Below are positions 17,100 through 25,673 of a stretch of 64,000 bases of DNA, piece after piece. Positions within the stretch are counted from its first letter, which is position 1. Each line of letters starts with the position of its first letter. Both the position numbers and the translations under genes were made by a program. The notes under the pieces are model-generated. The model searched no databases. It was not told where the DNA came from and saw nothing but the letters and a program-made list of their open reading frames with translations. The DNA is from Pseudomonas sp. P7548 (GTDB lineage: Bacteria; Pseudomonadota; Gammaproteobacteria; Pseudomonadales; Pseudomonadaceae), in assembly GCF_013386585.1 (NCBI RefSeq), contig NZ_JACARO010000036.1, positions 124,001 through 188,000 of the forward strand, given 5' to 3'.

Positions 17100-17849
17100 A
17101 TGACCGACGCCATCCTGCAACAACGCGAGCGCGGGCTGCTGACCTTGCAGCTCAATCGCCCCGACAAGAAAAACGCCCTGACCCGCGCCATGTACACGCA
17201 ACTGGCCGAAGCCCTCGAAGGCGCTGACGCGGATGCCGACATCCGCTGCGTGCTGATCCAGGGCAGCAGTGAGTGCTTTACCGCCGGCAATGACGTCGGC
17301 GATTTCCTCGAGCAGCCGCCCAGCGACCTCGACAGCCCGCCGTTTCACTTCATGAAGAGCCTGCTCAACTGCCGAAAGCCGGTGATCGCTGCGGTGGCAG
17401 GCGTGGCGGTGGGAATCGGCACGACGCTGTTGCTGCATTGCGACCTGGTCTATATCAGTCGCGATGCGCGCCTGCGCATGCCGTTCGTCAACCTGGGCCT
17501 GTGCCCGGAGTTTGGTTCGAGCCTGATCCTGCCGCGCTTGTTGGGGCACGCGAAGGCGGCTGAATTGTTGCTGTTGGGCGAGGGGTTTACAGGCGAACAG
17601 GCGGCTGCGTGGGGCATTGCCACCGAGGCGTTGGGTAGCGGTGACGCGGCGTTGGTCAAGGCGCGGGAAATGGCCGAGCGGTTTGAAACCCTGGCACCGG
17701 GAGCGGTGCAAGTGACCAAACAGCTGATGAAGAGCGTCGACCGCGAACTGCTGCGGCAGGTGATCGAGGAGGAGGGCGCCCTGTTTACCCAGCGCTTGAA
17801 GTCGCCGGAGGCGATTGAGGCGTTGTCGGCGTTTATTACCAAGCGCTGA
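17100..17849 (+). CDS. enoyl-CoA hydratase/isomerase family protein, isomerase-like
   Basis: This 249-residue crotonase-fold protein has the oxyanion-hole segments FTAGNDVGDFLE (60-71) and GVAVGIGTT (101-109). The two catalytic Glu positions of true hydratases are replaced (Thr109 and Phe129 by my alignment to rat ECH), while Glu137 in CPEFGSS matches the single Glu of Delta3,Delta2-enoyl-CoA isomerases. I therefore favour an isomerase over a hydratase. It follows the reductase gene by 30 bp and is followed by a REP doublet. The physiological substrate is not evident. Confidence 0.85.
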   Translation: MTDAILQQRERGLLTLQLNRPDKKNALTRAMYTQLAEALEGADADADIRCVLIQGSSECFTAGNDVGDFLEQPPSDLDSPPFHFMKSLLNCRKPVIAAVAGVAVGIGTTLLLHCDLVYISRDARLRMPFVNLGLCPEFGSSLILPRLLGHAKAAELLLLGEGFTGEQAAAWGIATEALGSGDAALVKAREMAERFETLAPGAVQVTKQLMKSVDRELLRQVIEEEGALFTQRLKSPEAIEALSAFITKR

Positions 17850-17851
17850 TC

Positions 17852-17950
17852 AAAATGTGGGAGCGGGCTTGCTCGCGAATGCGGTGGATCAGCGAATGAA
17901 TCCGTCGACTGAAACACTGCATTCGCGAGCAAGCCCGCTCCCACATTTGA
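17852..17950. repeat. REP doublet (REPIN-like) 7
   Basis: Arms AAAATGTGGGAGCGGGCTTG... (from 17853) and ...CAAGCCCGCTCCCACATTTG (to 17949) are perfectly inverted over about 27 bp, with inner ATGCGG / CTGCAT continuing the stem. It lies between the convergent isomerase-like and pyruvate kinase genes. Confidence 0.92.
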
Positions 17951-17977
17951 CCGAGTTCGACACGAACCCATGAAATG

Positions 17978-18014
17978 CAAAAAGCCCCGCCATCTACATG
18001 GCGGGGCTTTTGTT
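17978..18014 (-). terminator. bidirectional terminator after pyruvate kinase
   Basis: A 14-bp perfect stem AAAAGCCCCGCCAT / ATGGCGGGGCTTTT (17980-17993 and 17998-18011) surrounds a CTAC loop with A/T runs on both sides. It serves pyk on the minus strand and may stop readthrough from the plus strand. Confidence 0.92.
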
Positions 18015-18029
18015 TTTCAGCGTGTCACA

Positions 18030-19481
18030 TCAAACCTGCGGGTCGCCCACGTGCAGGATCTTCATGCCGTTGGTGCCACCGGTGGTGTGGTAGCTGTCGC
18101 CCTTGGTCAGGATGACCCAGTCGCCTTTCTCCACAACGCCGCGCTTGACCAGCTCGTCGATTGCCTTCTGGCTGACTTCGTTCGGTGCCAGCGAAGCTGG
18201 GTCGAACGGAACGGTGTACACACCACGGAACATCGCCGTGCGGGCCTGAGCTTCACGGTGTGGGGTGAACGCGTAGATCGGTACCGAAGAGCGGATACGC
18301 GACATGATCAACGGCGTGTAGCCACTTTCGGTCAGGGCGATGATCGCCTTCACACCCGGGAAGTGGTTGGCGGTGTACATGGCGGCCAGGGCAATACTCT
18401 GGTCACAGCTTTCGAACTCTTTGCCGATGCGGTGGCTGGAGGTCTTGCTGGTCGGGTGCTTTTCAGCGCCAAGGCAAATGCGCGCCATGGCTTGCACCGC
18501 TTCCAGCGGGTAGGGGCCGGCAGCACTTTCAGCCGAGAGCATCACGGCGTCGGTGTAGTCGAGCACGGCGTTGGCCACGTCGGACACTTCGGCGCGGGTC
18601 GGCATCGGGTTCTGGATCATCGACTCCATCATCTGGGTCGCCACGATCACCGCCTTGTTGTGGCGGCGAGCGTGCAGGATGATTTTCTTCTGGATACCGA
18701 TCAGCTCGGCATCGCCGATTTCCACGCCCAGGTCACCACGGGCAACCATCACGGCGTCGGACGCGTTGATCAGGCCGTCGAGGGTTTCATCGTCTGCCAC
18801 GGCTTCGGCGCGTTCGATCTTTGCCACCAGCCAGGCAGTGCCGCCGGCTTCGTCGCGCAGTTTACGGGCGTATTCCATGTCGGCGGCGTCGCGCGGGAAG
18901 GACACGGCGAGGTAGTCCACTTCCATTTCGGCGGCGAGAATGATGTCAGCCTTGTCTTTTTCAGTCAGGGCCGGTGCGGTCAGGCCGCCACCACGACGGT
19001 TGATGCCTTTGTGGTCGGACAGCGGGCCACCAATGATCACGGTGCAATGCAGTTCGGTCGGGGTGGCGGTGTCGACGCGCATTACCACACGGCCGTCATC
19101 GAGCAGCAGCTCGTCGCCGACGCCGCAGTCCTTGACCAGGTCCGGGTAGTCGATACCCACGACTTGCTGGTTGCCTTCGGTCAGCGGGTGGCTGGTGGAG
19201 AAGGTGAATTTGTCACCGATCTTCAGCTCGATCCGCTTGTTGGCGAATTTGGCGATACGGATTTTCGGGCCTTGCAGGTCACCCAGCAGCGCCACGAAGC
19301 GGCCATGCTTGGCAGCCAGGTCACGCACCAGCTTGGCGCGAGCCTTGTGCTCGTCCGGGGTGCCGTGGGAGAAGTTCAGACGGGCAACGTCCAAACCAGC
19401 CAGAATCAGCTGTTCGAGGACTTCCGGCGAGTTGCTGGCCGGGCCAAGGGTGGCGACGATTTTGGTACGACGGACGGACAT
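18030..19481 (-). CDS. pykA: pyruvate kinase
   Basis: It transfers phosphate from phosphoenolpyruvate to ADP, the last glycolytic step. The 483-residue protein has the N-terminal RRTKIVATLGPAS and ARLNFSHG motifs, the catalytic IERAEAV (Lys-Ile-Glu region) and VARGDLGVEIG segments, and MLSAESAAGPYP, and ends in the allosteric C-domain. Position next to the enoyl-CoA hydratase-family gene, ferredoxin reductase and fumarase matches my memory of pykA in P. aeruginosa, and so the symbol. The regulator cannot be read from the sequence. Confidence 0.95.
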   Translation of the reverse strand: MSVRRTKIVATLGPASNSPEVLEQLILAGLDVARLNFSHGTPDEHKARAKLVRDLAAKHGRFVALLGDLQGPKIRIAKFANKRIELKIGDKFTFSTSHPLTEGNQQVVGIDYPDLVKDCGVGDELLLDDGRVVMRVDTATPTELHCTVIIGGPLSDHKGINRRGGGLTAPALTEKDKADIILAAEMEVDYLAVSFPRDAADMEYARKLRDEAGGTAWLVAKIERAEAVADDETLDGLINASDAVMVARGDLGVEIGDAELIGIQKKIILHARRHNKAVIVATQMMESMIQNPMPTRAEVSDVANAVLDYTDAVMLSAESAAGPYPLEAVQAMARICLGAEKHPTSKTSSHRIGKEFESCDQSIALAAMYTANHFPGVKAIIALTESGYTPLIMSRIRSSVPIYAFTPHREAQARTAMFRGVYTVPFDPASLAPNEVSQKAIDELVKRGVVEKGDWVILTKGDSYHTTGGTNGMKILHVGDPQV

Positions 19482-19654
19482 GCACAGACTCCTGAGTTCA
19501 AGCGCTGAGGAAGGCTACTATGCTCTTTCGTTGTAGTCATTGTTCGTTTGCACTACTTATCGACGATTGACTTGTTTTTGCTGCGAGTGAATACGAACAC
19601 CCTTGAAGATTTTCGACGAGGGGTCGATACACTGCACAAGACAGGAGAACCCTC

Positions 19655-20029
19655 ATGCGAATTTTGCTCGTTGCTGCCCTGGCCGTCAGTGTTGTCGGCT
19701 GCACCCGCTGGTCGATGGACCACCATTTGAACAACGCCTACCGTGCCTACGGGGTGGGTGATTGCGAGCGCGTCACCCTGGAGTTGTCCCAGGTTGATCG
19801 CGAGAGCCGCACCCGTCGTTATGTGCAGCCGGAAGTGTCGATGTTGCGCGGGCAATGCCTGGAACGGCAGAAGCTGTTCGTCGATGCGGTCCAGACCTAC
19901 CAGTTCATCATTACCCAGTACCCCTCGAGTGAGTACGCGTACCGTGCCCGTGCCCGGCTCGACACCTTGCAGCAGTTGGGGCATTACCCGGGGGCCAGCG
20001 TTGCACAACCGCGTCCGGCGTCTTTGTAA
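19655..20029 (+). CDS. small lipoprotein with tetratricopeptide-like helices
   Basis: This 124-residue predicted lipoprotein has a signal peptide with lipobox VVGC and modified Cys16. The mature part (GVGDCERVTLELSQV, then SMLRGQCLERQKLFVDAVQ and YPSSEYAYRARARLDTLQQLG) reads as two or three TPR/Sel1-like helical repeats, typical of outer-membrane assembly accessory lipoproteins. Its function is unknown. AGGAG precedes the ATG. It diverges from pyruvate kinase. A TTGAAG / GATACA pair at 19603-19631 with 17-bp spacing is a weak promoter candidate. Confidence 0.8.
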   Translation: MRILLVAALAVSVVGCTRWSMDHHLNNAYRAYGVGDCERVTLELSQVDRESRTRRYVQPEVSMLRGQCLERQKLFVDAVQTYQFIITQYPSSEYAYRARARLDTLQQLGHYPGASVAQPRPASL

Positions 20030-20238
20030 TGATATTTGTCATCCTATAGCTGGCCCGTTGCCAGTCTTGGGCTATCCTTCGATTGTTCGTTTGTACAAGT
20101 TTTTTTGAGCGAATGCAGGGCCCTGATTCGGCAGCAGTCCAGTGACACAGGGAGACCTGTTGCCACACCGAGATCCGGGGGAGAGTGGGCTCTTGGCCCG
20201 TTCCGAATCACTGACATGGCCTGACTCATGGCCACTGG

Positions 20239-20607
20239 ATGACGACCATGTTTACCGAGCGACGGATCGAGCGACACCAACTTCCTTATTTCCTGCAGGT
20301 GTTTAATCGCCGTACGGATAAACCTATTGGTTATTTGGGCAATGTTTCCGAAGACGGCCTGATGTTGATCAGCCAATTGCCCATGATGGTCGACGTTGAC
20401 TTCGAGTTGCGCTTTAAGATCCCGGGGCCTGAGGGCGACTTCCACGCAGTCGACATCACGGCGACGTGCCTGTGGAGTCATGAAGATATCAACCCTCAGC
20501 ACTACGACTCGGGGTTCAGTGTGACGCAGGCGTCCGATGAGTACGCGCGCGTGATCGGCGCTTTGCAGGACTATTTCAGCTTCGATCCTTTGCAGGCGTC
20601 TGCCTAG
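20239..20607 (+). CDS. PilZ domain protein
   Basis: This 122-residue single-domain protein resembles PilZ: an N-terminal RRIERHQLPYFLQVF (RxxxR type entry) followed by GYLGNVSEDGLMLIS, equivalent to the D/N-x-S-x-x-G motif that contacts cyclic di-GMP. It likely acts as a small c-di-GMP receptor in the cytoplasm. Two starts are possible (ATG 20239 or 20248); the first is used. It faces the DUF58 gene, with 57 bp between the stops. No partner is evident nearby. Confidence 0.82.
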   Translation: MTTMFTERRIERHQLPYFLQVFNRRTDKPIGYLGNVSEDGLMLISQLPMMVDVDFELRFKIPGPEGDFHAVDITATCLWSHEDINPQHYDSGFSVTQASDEYARVIGALQDYFSFDPLQASA

Positions 20608-20664
20608 TCATCAAGCCCTGTCGACCCGGTTTTGGGCCAGCCCAGGCTGCGGTCGACGCATGTT

Positions 20665-21996
20665 TCAGAATGCTCCGGCTTTTTTCCAGCCCAGATAGCG
20701 TGTCACCAAGGCGGCCCCCAGTTCCGAAGGCAAGGTGTCCAGCAGCGACAAACCCTGTGCGGCCAAGCGGTCATGCAGCTCGTTTCGAGTGTTGAGGTAG
20801 TCGATCGTACCGCTGTAGGCGAGCGCTTCGGGCAAGGTTTGCACGGGTGCCTGACGCAGTTGGTCGAGGACTTCCTCGCGCAGGCTGGCTACCAGCACCC
20901 GGTGTTGTCGGCTGATGCGCTTGACCGCAGCCATCAGGGCTTCATCATCCTCATCCCGCAAGTTGGTCACGACAATCACTAGCGCCCTGCGTTTTTGCCG
21001 AGCCAGCAATTGGCTGGCGGCAGCCTCGTAGTCGGCTGTGCGTCGGGTGGTGTCCAGGTCGTAAACCGCGTTGAGCAGCAGGTTCAACTGGCTGCTTCCC
21101 TTGACCGGGGCCAGGTAGCGTGGCGGATCGCTGGCAAAGGTGCACAACCCCACGGCATCACCCTGGCGTAACGCTACGTAGCTGAGCAGCAGGCAGGCGT
21201 TGAGCGCGTGGTCGAAATGCGATAACTCGCCGTCCTGGCTGCGCATGCGTCTGCCGCAATCGAGCATGAACACGATTTGCTGGTCACGCTCATCCTGGTA
21301 CTCGCGTGCGATGGGGGTGCGTTGCCGGGCAGTGGCTTTCCAATCGATCTGACGCAGGCTGTCGCCTTCACGAAATTCGCGCAGTTGATGAAACTCCAGC
21401 CCCAGGCCCCTGCGTTGGCGTTGTCGCACGCCGAGTTGGCTCAGCCAGTTATCCACACCCAACAGCTGTGCACCGTACAAACGGGCAAAGTCGGGGTAGA
21501 CGCGGGTGGTGTCATTCACCTCGACAAACCGTCGTGCCGACCATAGCCCAAGCGGGCTGGGCAGGTGGACCTCACAGCGGCTGAAACTGAAATGCCCACG
21601 ACGCAGAGGGCGCAAGCGGTAGCCCAGCTCGCTGCGTTCGCCGGGGCGCACTATTATGGATTGGGGCAGGTTCTCCACGCTCAGGCCATCGGGCGTGTGG
21701 TCGAACACGTGCACCGTCAGGGGCTGTGAGAAGCCGTGTGCCAGGCTCAGGCGTACTTCACCCCAACGTCCGAGTGCCAGGCTGCCAGGCATCTGCCGTT
21801 CGATCTGAACGGGGGGCCTGCGACGCAACCGCACAGCATCCAGAAGTGACAGCAATAACAGCGCGAGCAACAGGCCCCAGGCAATCGAGTGCAGGGTGCC
21901 GGGTACCTTGAGCTGCAAGGCTTCAGCCGCGCCGAGCAGGATGTTCAGGCCTAGCAGCACACCCAGCCAGCTTAACAACAGTCGGGTCGGCTTCAT
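20665..21996 (-). CDS. DUF58 domain protein (vWA-like)
   Basis: This 443-residue protein has two N-terminal membrane segments (about 5-22 and 36-55) and a C-terminal DUF58 domain beginning near residue 195 with LREFREGDSLRQIDWKATAR, the family signature. The following VFMLDCGRRM strand is where a vWA domain would carry DxSxS; here it is DCGRR, so the metal-ion site is degenerate. It is the last gene of a six-gene operon, 7 bp after the MoxR gene. DUF58 proteins accompany MoxR ATPases and probably act as their membrane-bound partners. Confidence 0.88.
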   Translation of the reverse strand: MKPTRLLLSWLGVLLGLNILLGAAEALQLKVPGTLHSIAWGLLLALLLLSLLDAVRLRRRPPVQIERQMPGSLALGRWGEVRLSLAHGFSQPLTVHVFDHTPDGLSVENLPQSIIVRPGERSELGYRLRPLRRGHFSFSRCEVHLPSPLGLWSARRFVEVNDTTRVYPDFARLYGAQLLGVDNWLSQLGVRQRQRRGLGLEFHQLREFREGDSLRQIDWKATARQRTPIAREYQDERDQQIVFMLDCGRRMRSQDGELSHFDHALNACLLLSYVALRQGDAVGLCTFASDPPRYLAPVKGSSQLNLLLNAVYDLDTTRRTADYEAAASQLLARQKRRALVIVVTNLRDEDDEALMAAVKRISRQHRVLVASLREEVLDQLRQAPVQTLPEALAYSGTIDYLNTRNELHDRLAAQGLSLLDTLPSELGAALVTRYLGWKKAGAF

Positions 21997-22003
21997 GAGG
22001 GCG

Positions 22004-22993
22004 TCACTGTCGAGGTGCCGGAATCTGGTCCAGCATCTGTTTGAGCACCTGGTCTACTTCCAGCCCATCGATGTCCAGCTCCGGTGCAATACGTACCCGA
22101 TGGCGCAGTACAGCCAATGCGCAGCCCTTGATGTCATCCGGGGTGACGAATTCCCCGCCACGCAACAAGGCCCGGGCCCGGGCGCCGCGCACCAGGGCAA
22201 TGGAGGCCCGCGGGCCGGCGCCCAGGGTCAAGCCTGGCCAACTGCGCGTGGCACGGGCCAGGCGCACGGCGTAGTCGAGCACCTGTTCGTCCAGGGCCAG
22301 CTCACTGGCGATCTCCTGAAGACGCAGCACGTCTTGAGCCTGAAGCACAGTGCGCAGCGGCTGCACGTCGAGCATGTCGGCCCTGGAGGAGCGGGTGACC
22401 TCGCGCACCATGTCCAGTTCCTGGCTGGCATCGGGGTAGTCCATGCGCACCTTGAGCATGAACCGGTCCAGCTCGGCCTCAGGCAAGGGGTAGGTGCCTT
22501 CCTGTTCGATGGGGTTCTGAGTGGCCAGCACCATGAACGGTTGCCCGATGGGCAGTGCTTCACCTTCAAGGGTGACCTGGCGCTCCTGCATCGCTTCAAG
22601 CAACGCGGCCTGGGTCTTGGCAGGTGCACGGTTGATTTCGTCGGCCAACAACAGGTGAGTGAACAGTGGGCCTTTGCGCAACTTGAACTGCTCGCTGTGC
22701 AAGTCGTACACGGCATGGCCGGTGACGTCGCTGGGCATCAGGTCGGGGGTGAACTGAATACGCGCGAAATCACCACCAAAACACCGCGCCAACGCACGCA
22801 CCAGCAACGTCTTGCCGAGGCCGGGTACGCCTTCGAGCAGCACGTGGCCACCGGCGATCAAGGCGGTCAGCACATCGTCAATCACCGGGTCCTGGCCGAT
22901 CACCGCCTTGCGCAATTCGATGCGCAGGGCCTGTGCTTGCTGGCTGGCGTGTAGCAGGTGTTCGGAGGTCATAGCCGTTGGAAAATCGCTCAT
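22004..22993 (-). CDS. MoxR-family AAA+ ATPase
   Basis: This 329-residue AAA+ protein of the MoxR type has Walker A GVPGLGKT (55-62), Walker B LLADEINRAP, sensor 1 in VLATQNPIEQEGTYPLPEA, and a C-terminal lid domain. MoxR ATPases are thought to act as chaperones for vWA partner proteins. The ATG at 22993 overlaps the previous gene's stop as ATGA; a longer in-frame start at 23020 would sit inside that gene. The direct vWA partner is the DUF58 protein encoded next. Confidence 0.92.
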   Translation of the reverse strand: MSDFPTAMTSEHLLHASQQAQALRIELRKAVIGQDPVIDDVLTALIAGGHVLLEGVPGLGKTLLVRALARCFGGDFARIQFTPDLMPSDVTGHAVYDLHSEQFKLRKGPLFTHLLLADEINRAPAKTQAALLEAMQERQVTLEGEALPIGQPFMVLATQNPIEQEGTYPLPEAELDRFMLKVRMDYPDASQELDMVREVTRSSRADMLDVQPLRTVLQAQDVLRLQEIASELALDEQVLDYAVRLARATRSWPGLTLGAGPRASIALVRGARARALLRGGEFVTPDDIKGCALAVLRHRVRIAPELDIDGLEVDQVLKQMLDQIPAPRQ

Positions 22994-24147
22994 AAGGCAT
23001 TCCTGAGAGTTTGCAGGCACGCCACCTGACGACTGAAATCGGCGCTGTTGAGCCGTTTTTCGCCAAGTGGACCAAGGGCCTGGCTGATGACGTGTGAGGG
23101 TTGGTGCGTCAGGCGTTCAAGCACCTGCCACTGTTCTGCCGTTTCAAGGTGCTCGAAGCCTGGGTGGCGTCGGCGAGCGGCGCGTTGAATGTCTTGTTGC
23201 AAAGCGCGTAGCAAGGCGCCTTGGCCACCGCGACGCAGCAAGAAATCGGCACTGGCCTGCAGGTGTTCCTGCAACTGGCGACGGGCCTTGGGCGCCGGCG
23301 CCGTGATAGGGCCTTGATGCACGCCGGCCTGCCAGAGCCCCAGGGCAATCAGCGCGACAAGGGCCACCAGCGCCTGGGGGAAGTAACGCATCAACAGCGT
23401 GAGCAGGCTGTCCACGTCGGTATGGAACAGCAGCGTCACGTCAGTCCCCTGGTTCAGATACCAGAGCAGCCAGGCATTGTCATACTGGCCGATACTCGGG
23501 TTTTTCCACAGGTCGCTGTCGGTTACCACCGTCACGCGGCCGTCCCCGAAATCCAGTTGCATCAAGTGGCTGGATTTGGCGCTGTTGGCGGAAAACTGCG
23601 CCAGGTGCTTGGGGTCGGTGAGGTTGAAGTCGGTGTCGAAGTTGAAATAGGCCGGCGCGGTTTCATTGTCGACATACAGCTTGGTCAGGTCCGGCGCTTT
23701 CTTCTTTCTCGGGGAGGCCGGTTCGTCGAATGCCTCGCTCAATGCCTGATGAATATTCAGGCGATCAAGCAGCAGGTCACCGCTGCTACCTGCCTCTTCA
23801 TCCCACAACGCTTCGGCGACCACCAGCAGATGGCCGCCGGACTTTGCCCAGGCGAGCAGTTGGCTCACCTGGCCAGGTGTCATATTGCTGCGTTCACCCA
23901 GTAGCAAAAGGCTGTTGCCCTTGGGGGGCAGGGCGGCGAGCGGTTCAAGGCTATTGGCATGGGTTACGGTCAGGCCTTGCTGGCGCAGGAAGTGCTCGGC
24001 TGCAAGATAAGGGTTCGCCCGGGCCTCCGGCGATGGTCCACGGTCGACGACTTCTTCATAGGGGATTGCCTTGTGCCAGGCGTAAAACGCGCCGGCACCC
24101 AGCAGGCATGTCAGCAGCAGACCGATCCACAGTAAAAACCGATTCAT
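22990..24147 (-). CDS. DUF4350 domain protein
   Basis: This 385-residue membrane protein has an N-terminal anchor (FLLWIGLLLTCLLGAGAFYAW) and a second segment near the middle (ALVALVALIALGLWQAGV). The extracytoplasmic part contains a DUF4350-like domain (LAAEHFLRQQGLTV, GGHLLVVAEALWDE). It overlaps both neighbours by 4 bp, in the ATGA configuration, so stoichiometric synthesis with the DUF4129 and MoxR proteins is likely. Its role is unknown, probably within a membrane complex. Confidence 0.82.
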   Translation of the reverse strand: MNRFLLWIGLLLTCLLGAGAFYAWHKAIPYEEVVDRGPSPEARANPYLAAEHFLRQQGLTVTHANSLEPLAALPPKGNSLLLLGERSNMTPGQVSQLLAWAKSGGHLLVVAEALWDEEAGSSGDLLLDRLNIHQALSEAFDEPASPRKKKAPDLTKLYVDNETAPAYFNFDTDFNLTDPKHLAQFSANSAKSSHLMQLDFGDGRVTVVTDSDLWKNPSIGQYDNAWLLWYLNQGTDVTLLFHTDVDSLLTLLMRYFPQALVALVALIALGLWQAGVHQGPITAPAPKARRQLQEHLQASADFLLRRGGQGALLRALQQDIQRAARRRHPGFEHLETAEQWQVLERLTHQPSHVISQALGPLGEKRLNSADFSRQVACLQTLRNAL

Positions 24148-25673
24148 CGTACGGCTCCCGAGCTGAACAATGCGCGCCAGTCGCTGCACAGTTTTTGCTG
24201 GGTTGTGACCGGGGGCAGGCGGTGACCGTAGGCGAGGTTCTGCCAGTGGCGCGTCAGTTCATCACTGAAGGCCAGCAACTGCGGTTGTTGCAGGTGGTGA
24301 ACGCGTTCCAGGACCTGGCCTTCGGTGTCGGCGTCTTTGAGTGGCAGGTGGAAGTCGTGCAGCAGGCGACTGAGCAAGCCGCGATACAGCAAGCCAAGGG
24401 CTTCCCTGGGACGCGTGGCCCAGAGTGCTTCGGCGGTACCTGCGATGTCCTCGGGCAAGGTTTCGAGGCCCAGGTCGAGGCCGAACAATTGGGCGGGGGC
24501 CGGCTTGGGCATTTTGTGCGGGAGTGTGGGGCGTCGGCTGACGAAGGCGCGAAGCCAGTCCCTATAGCGCCAGACCAGCAGCGCCAGACCGCCGATCAGC
24601 ACGCTCCACAGGATGACCTCCAAGCCCTGGGCAGCGTGCTTGAAGGTATTGCTGTTGAAACTGTCCAGCAGGGCCTGCAGCCAGGCGGGTAATTGACCTT
24701 CACCGTGCGCGCGGTTTTTGACGGCGGTTTTTTCCTCACCGAAACGATACCGCGTGACGGTTTCCGGGTTCTTGAAGGGCGGCTTTTCCATTTGCGCCTT
24801 GATGGCCTGGCTCGCAGCTTGGGTACTCAGTTGCGTGTGGCTATTGGGCTCCTCGGCCCAGGCCGGAGGGCTGGCCTGTACGAGCAGCAGCCCGACCACC
24901 AGCAACATCAACATCGCAACGCTGCCCAGGCGTTGGCGCAGACGGCGAAACACCAGCTCCAAGTCCCAGGCTTCCAGCACGGTGCGGCGGTTGAGGTAGA
25001 GGCTGAAGCCGCAGGCGACGTAGATGGGCTCCCAGAATATCAACACCAACGCATAGAACGCGTTACCCAGATGCTCCAGCCACAGGCCTTCGGAGGCGGT
25101 TGCAAGTGCCAGCCGTTGCCAGTCCCAGTCCAGTTCGACTTCTTGAGGAATGAAGAAGTAGAACAGGGCCATGCAGCCGAACCACAGGCCGATTTCCAGA
25201 TGCATTCCAAGGAGGGTGAGCCAGCGTGCAGCCCCGGCGTTGTGTTGCAGCAACACGCCTAGGCGTCGCTGGCGTGCCTGGCCGTCCAGTCCTTCGAGTT
25301 GGCTGACTGGCAACAGGAAGCTGCGACTGAGGCTGAACCGACGCCAGGTCAGGCTGACCAGCAACTGGCCCTTGAGCAACTTTGGCCAGTGGCGCACCGC
25401 TTGCCTCAGGCTTGGGGCGTCACCAAACAATGCCGTGGACAGGATGTACAGGGGGAGGCGGTCGAAGGCGGGCTTGAGCCACCAGAACAGGATCATGGCG
25501 AGGGTGGGGAAGTCCCAGAGCAAGACGGTAAGCAGTGCAAATACCGGCAAGGTAATCAGCGCCCAACTGCCCATCAACAGCCCACGGTGCTGACGCGCCA
25601 TGAGCACGCCAAGGTCCATGGCTTCCCAGGTGGTGCGCGGGCGGATCACTACGCTGGCATCACTCAGGCGCAT
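24144..25673 (-). CDS. DUF4129 domain membrane protein
   Basis: This 509-residue membrane protein has four or five membrane segments in the first 270 residues (for example LPVFALLTVLLWDF, GCMALFYFFIP) and one near 370 (GLEVILWSVLIGGLALLVW). The C-terminal DUF4129 domain (AEALWATRPREALGLLYRGL) is followed by LERV and the W-rich QNLAYGHRLPP end. The ATG at 25673 (MRLSDASVVI) is preferred; it overlaps the SpoIIM-like gene by 14 bp. DUF4129 is linked in other bacteria to surface and envelope clusters with MoxR and DUF58, which is the case here. Confidence 0.82.
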   Translation of the reverse strand: MRLSDASVVIRPRTTWEAMDLGVLMARQHRGLLMGSWALITLPVFALLTVLLWDFPTLAMILFWWLKPAFDRLPLYILSTALFGDAPSLRQAVRHWPKLLKGQLLVSLTWRRFSLSRSFLLPVSQLEGLDGQARQRRLGVLLQHNAGAARWLTLLGMHLEIGLWFGCMALFYFFIPQEVELDWDWQRLALATASEGLWLEHLGNAFYALVLIFWEPIYVACGFSLYLNRRTVLEAWDLELVFRRLRQRLGSVAMLMLLVVGLLLVQASPPAWAEEPNSHTQLSTQAASQAIKAQMEKPPFKNPETVTRYRFGEEKTAVKNRAHGEGQLPAWLQALLDSFNSNTFKHAAQGLEVILWSVLIGGLALLVWRYRDWLRAFVSRRPTLPHKMPKPAPAQLFGLDLGLETLPEDIAGTAEALWATRPREALGLLYRGLLSRLLHDFHLPLKDADTEGQVLERVHHLQQPQLLAFSDELTRHWQNLAYGHRLPPVTTQQKLCSDWRALFSSGAVR

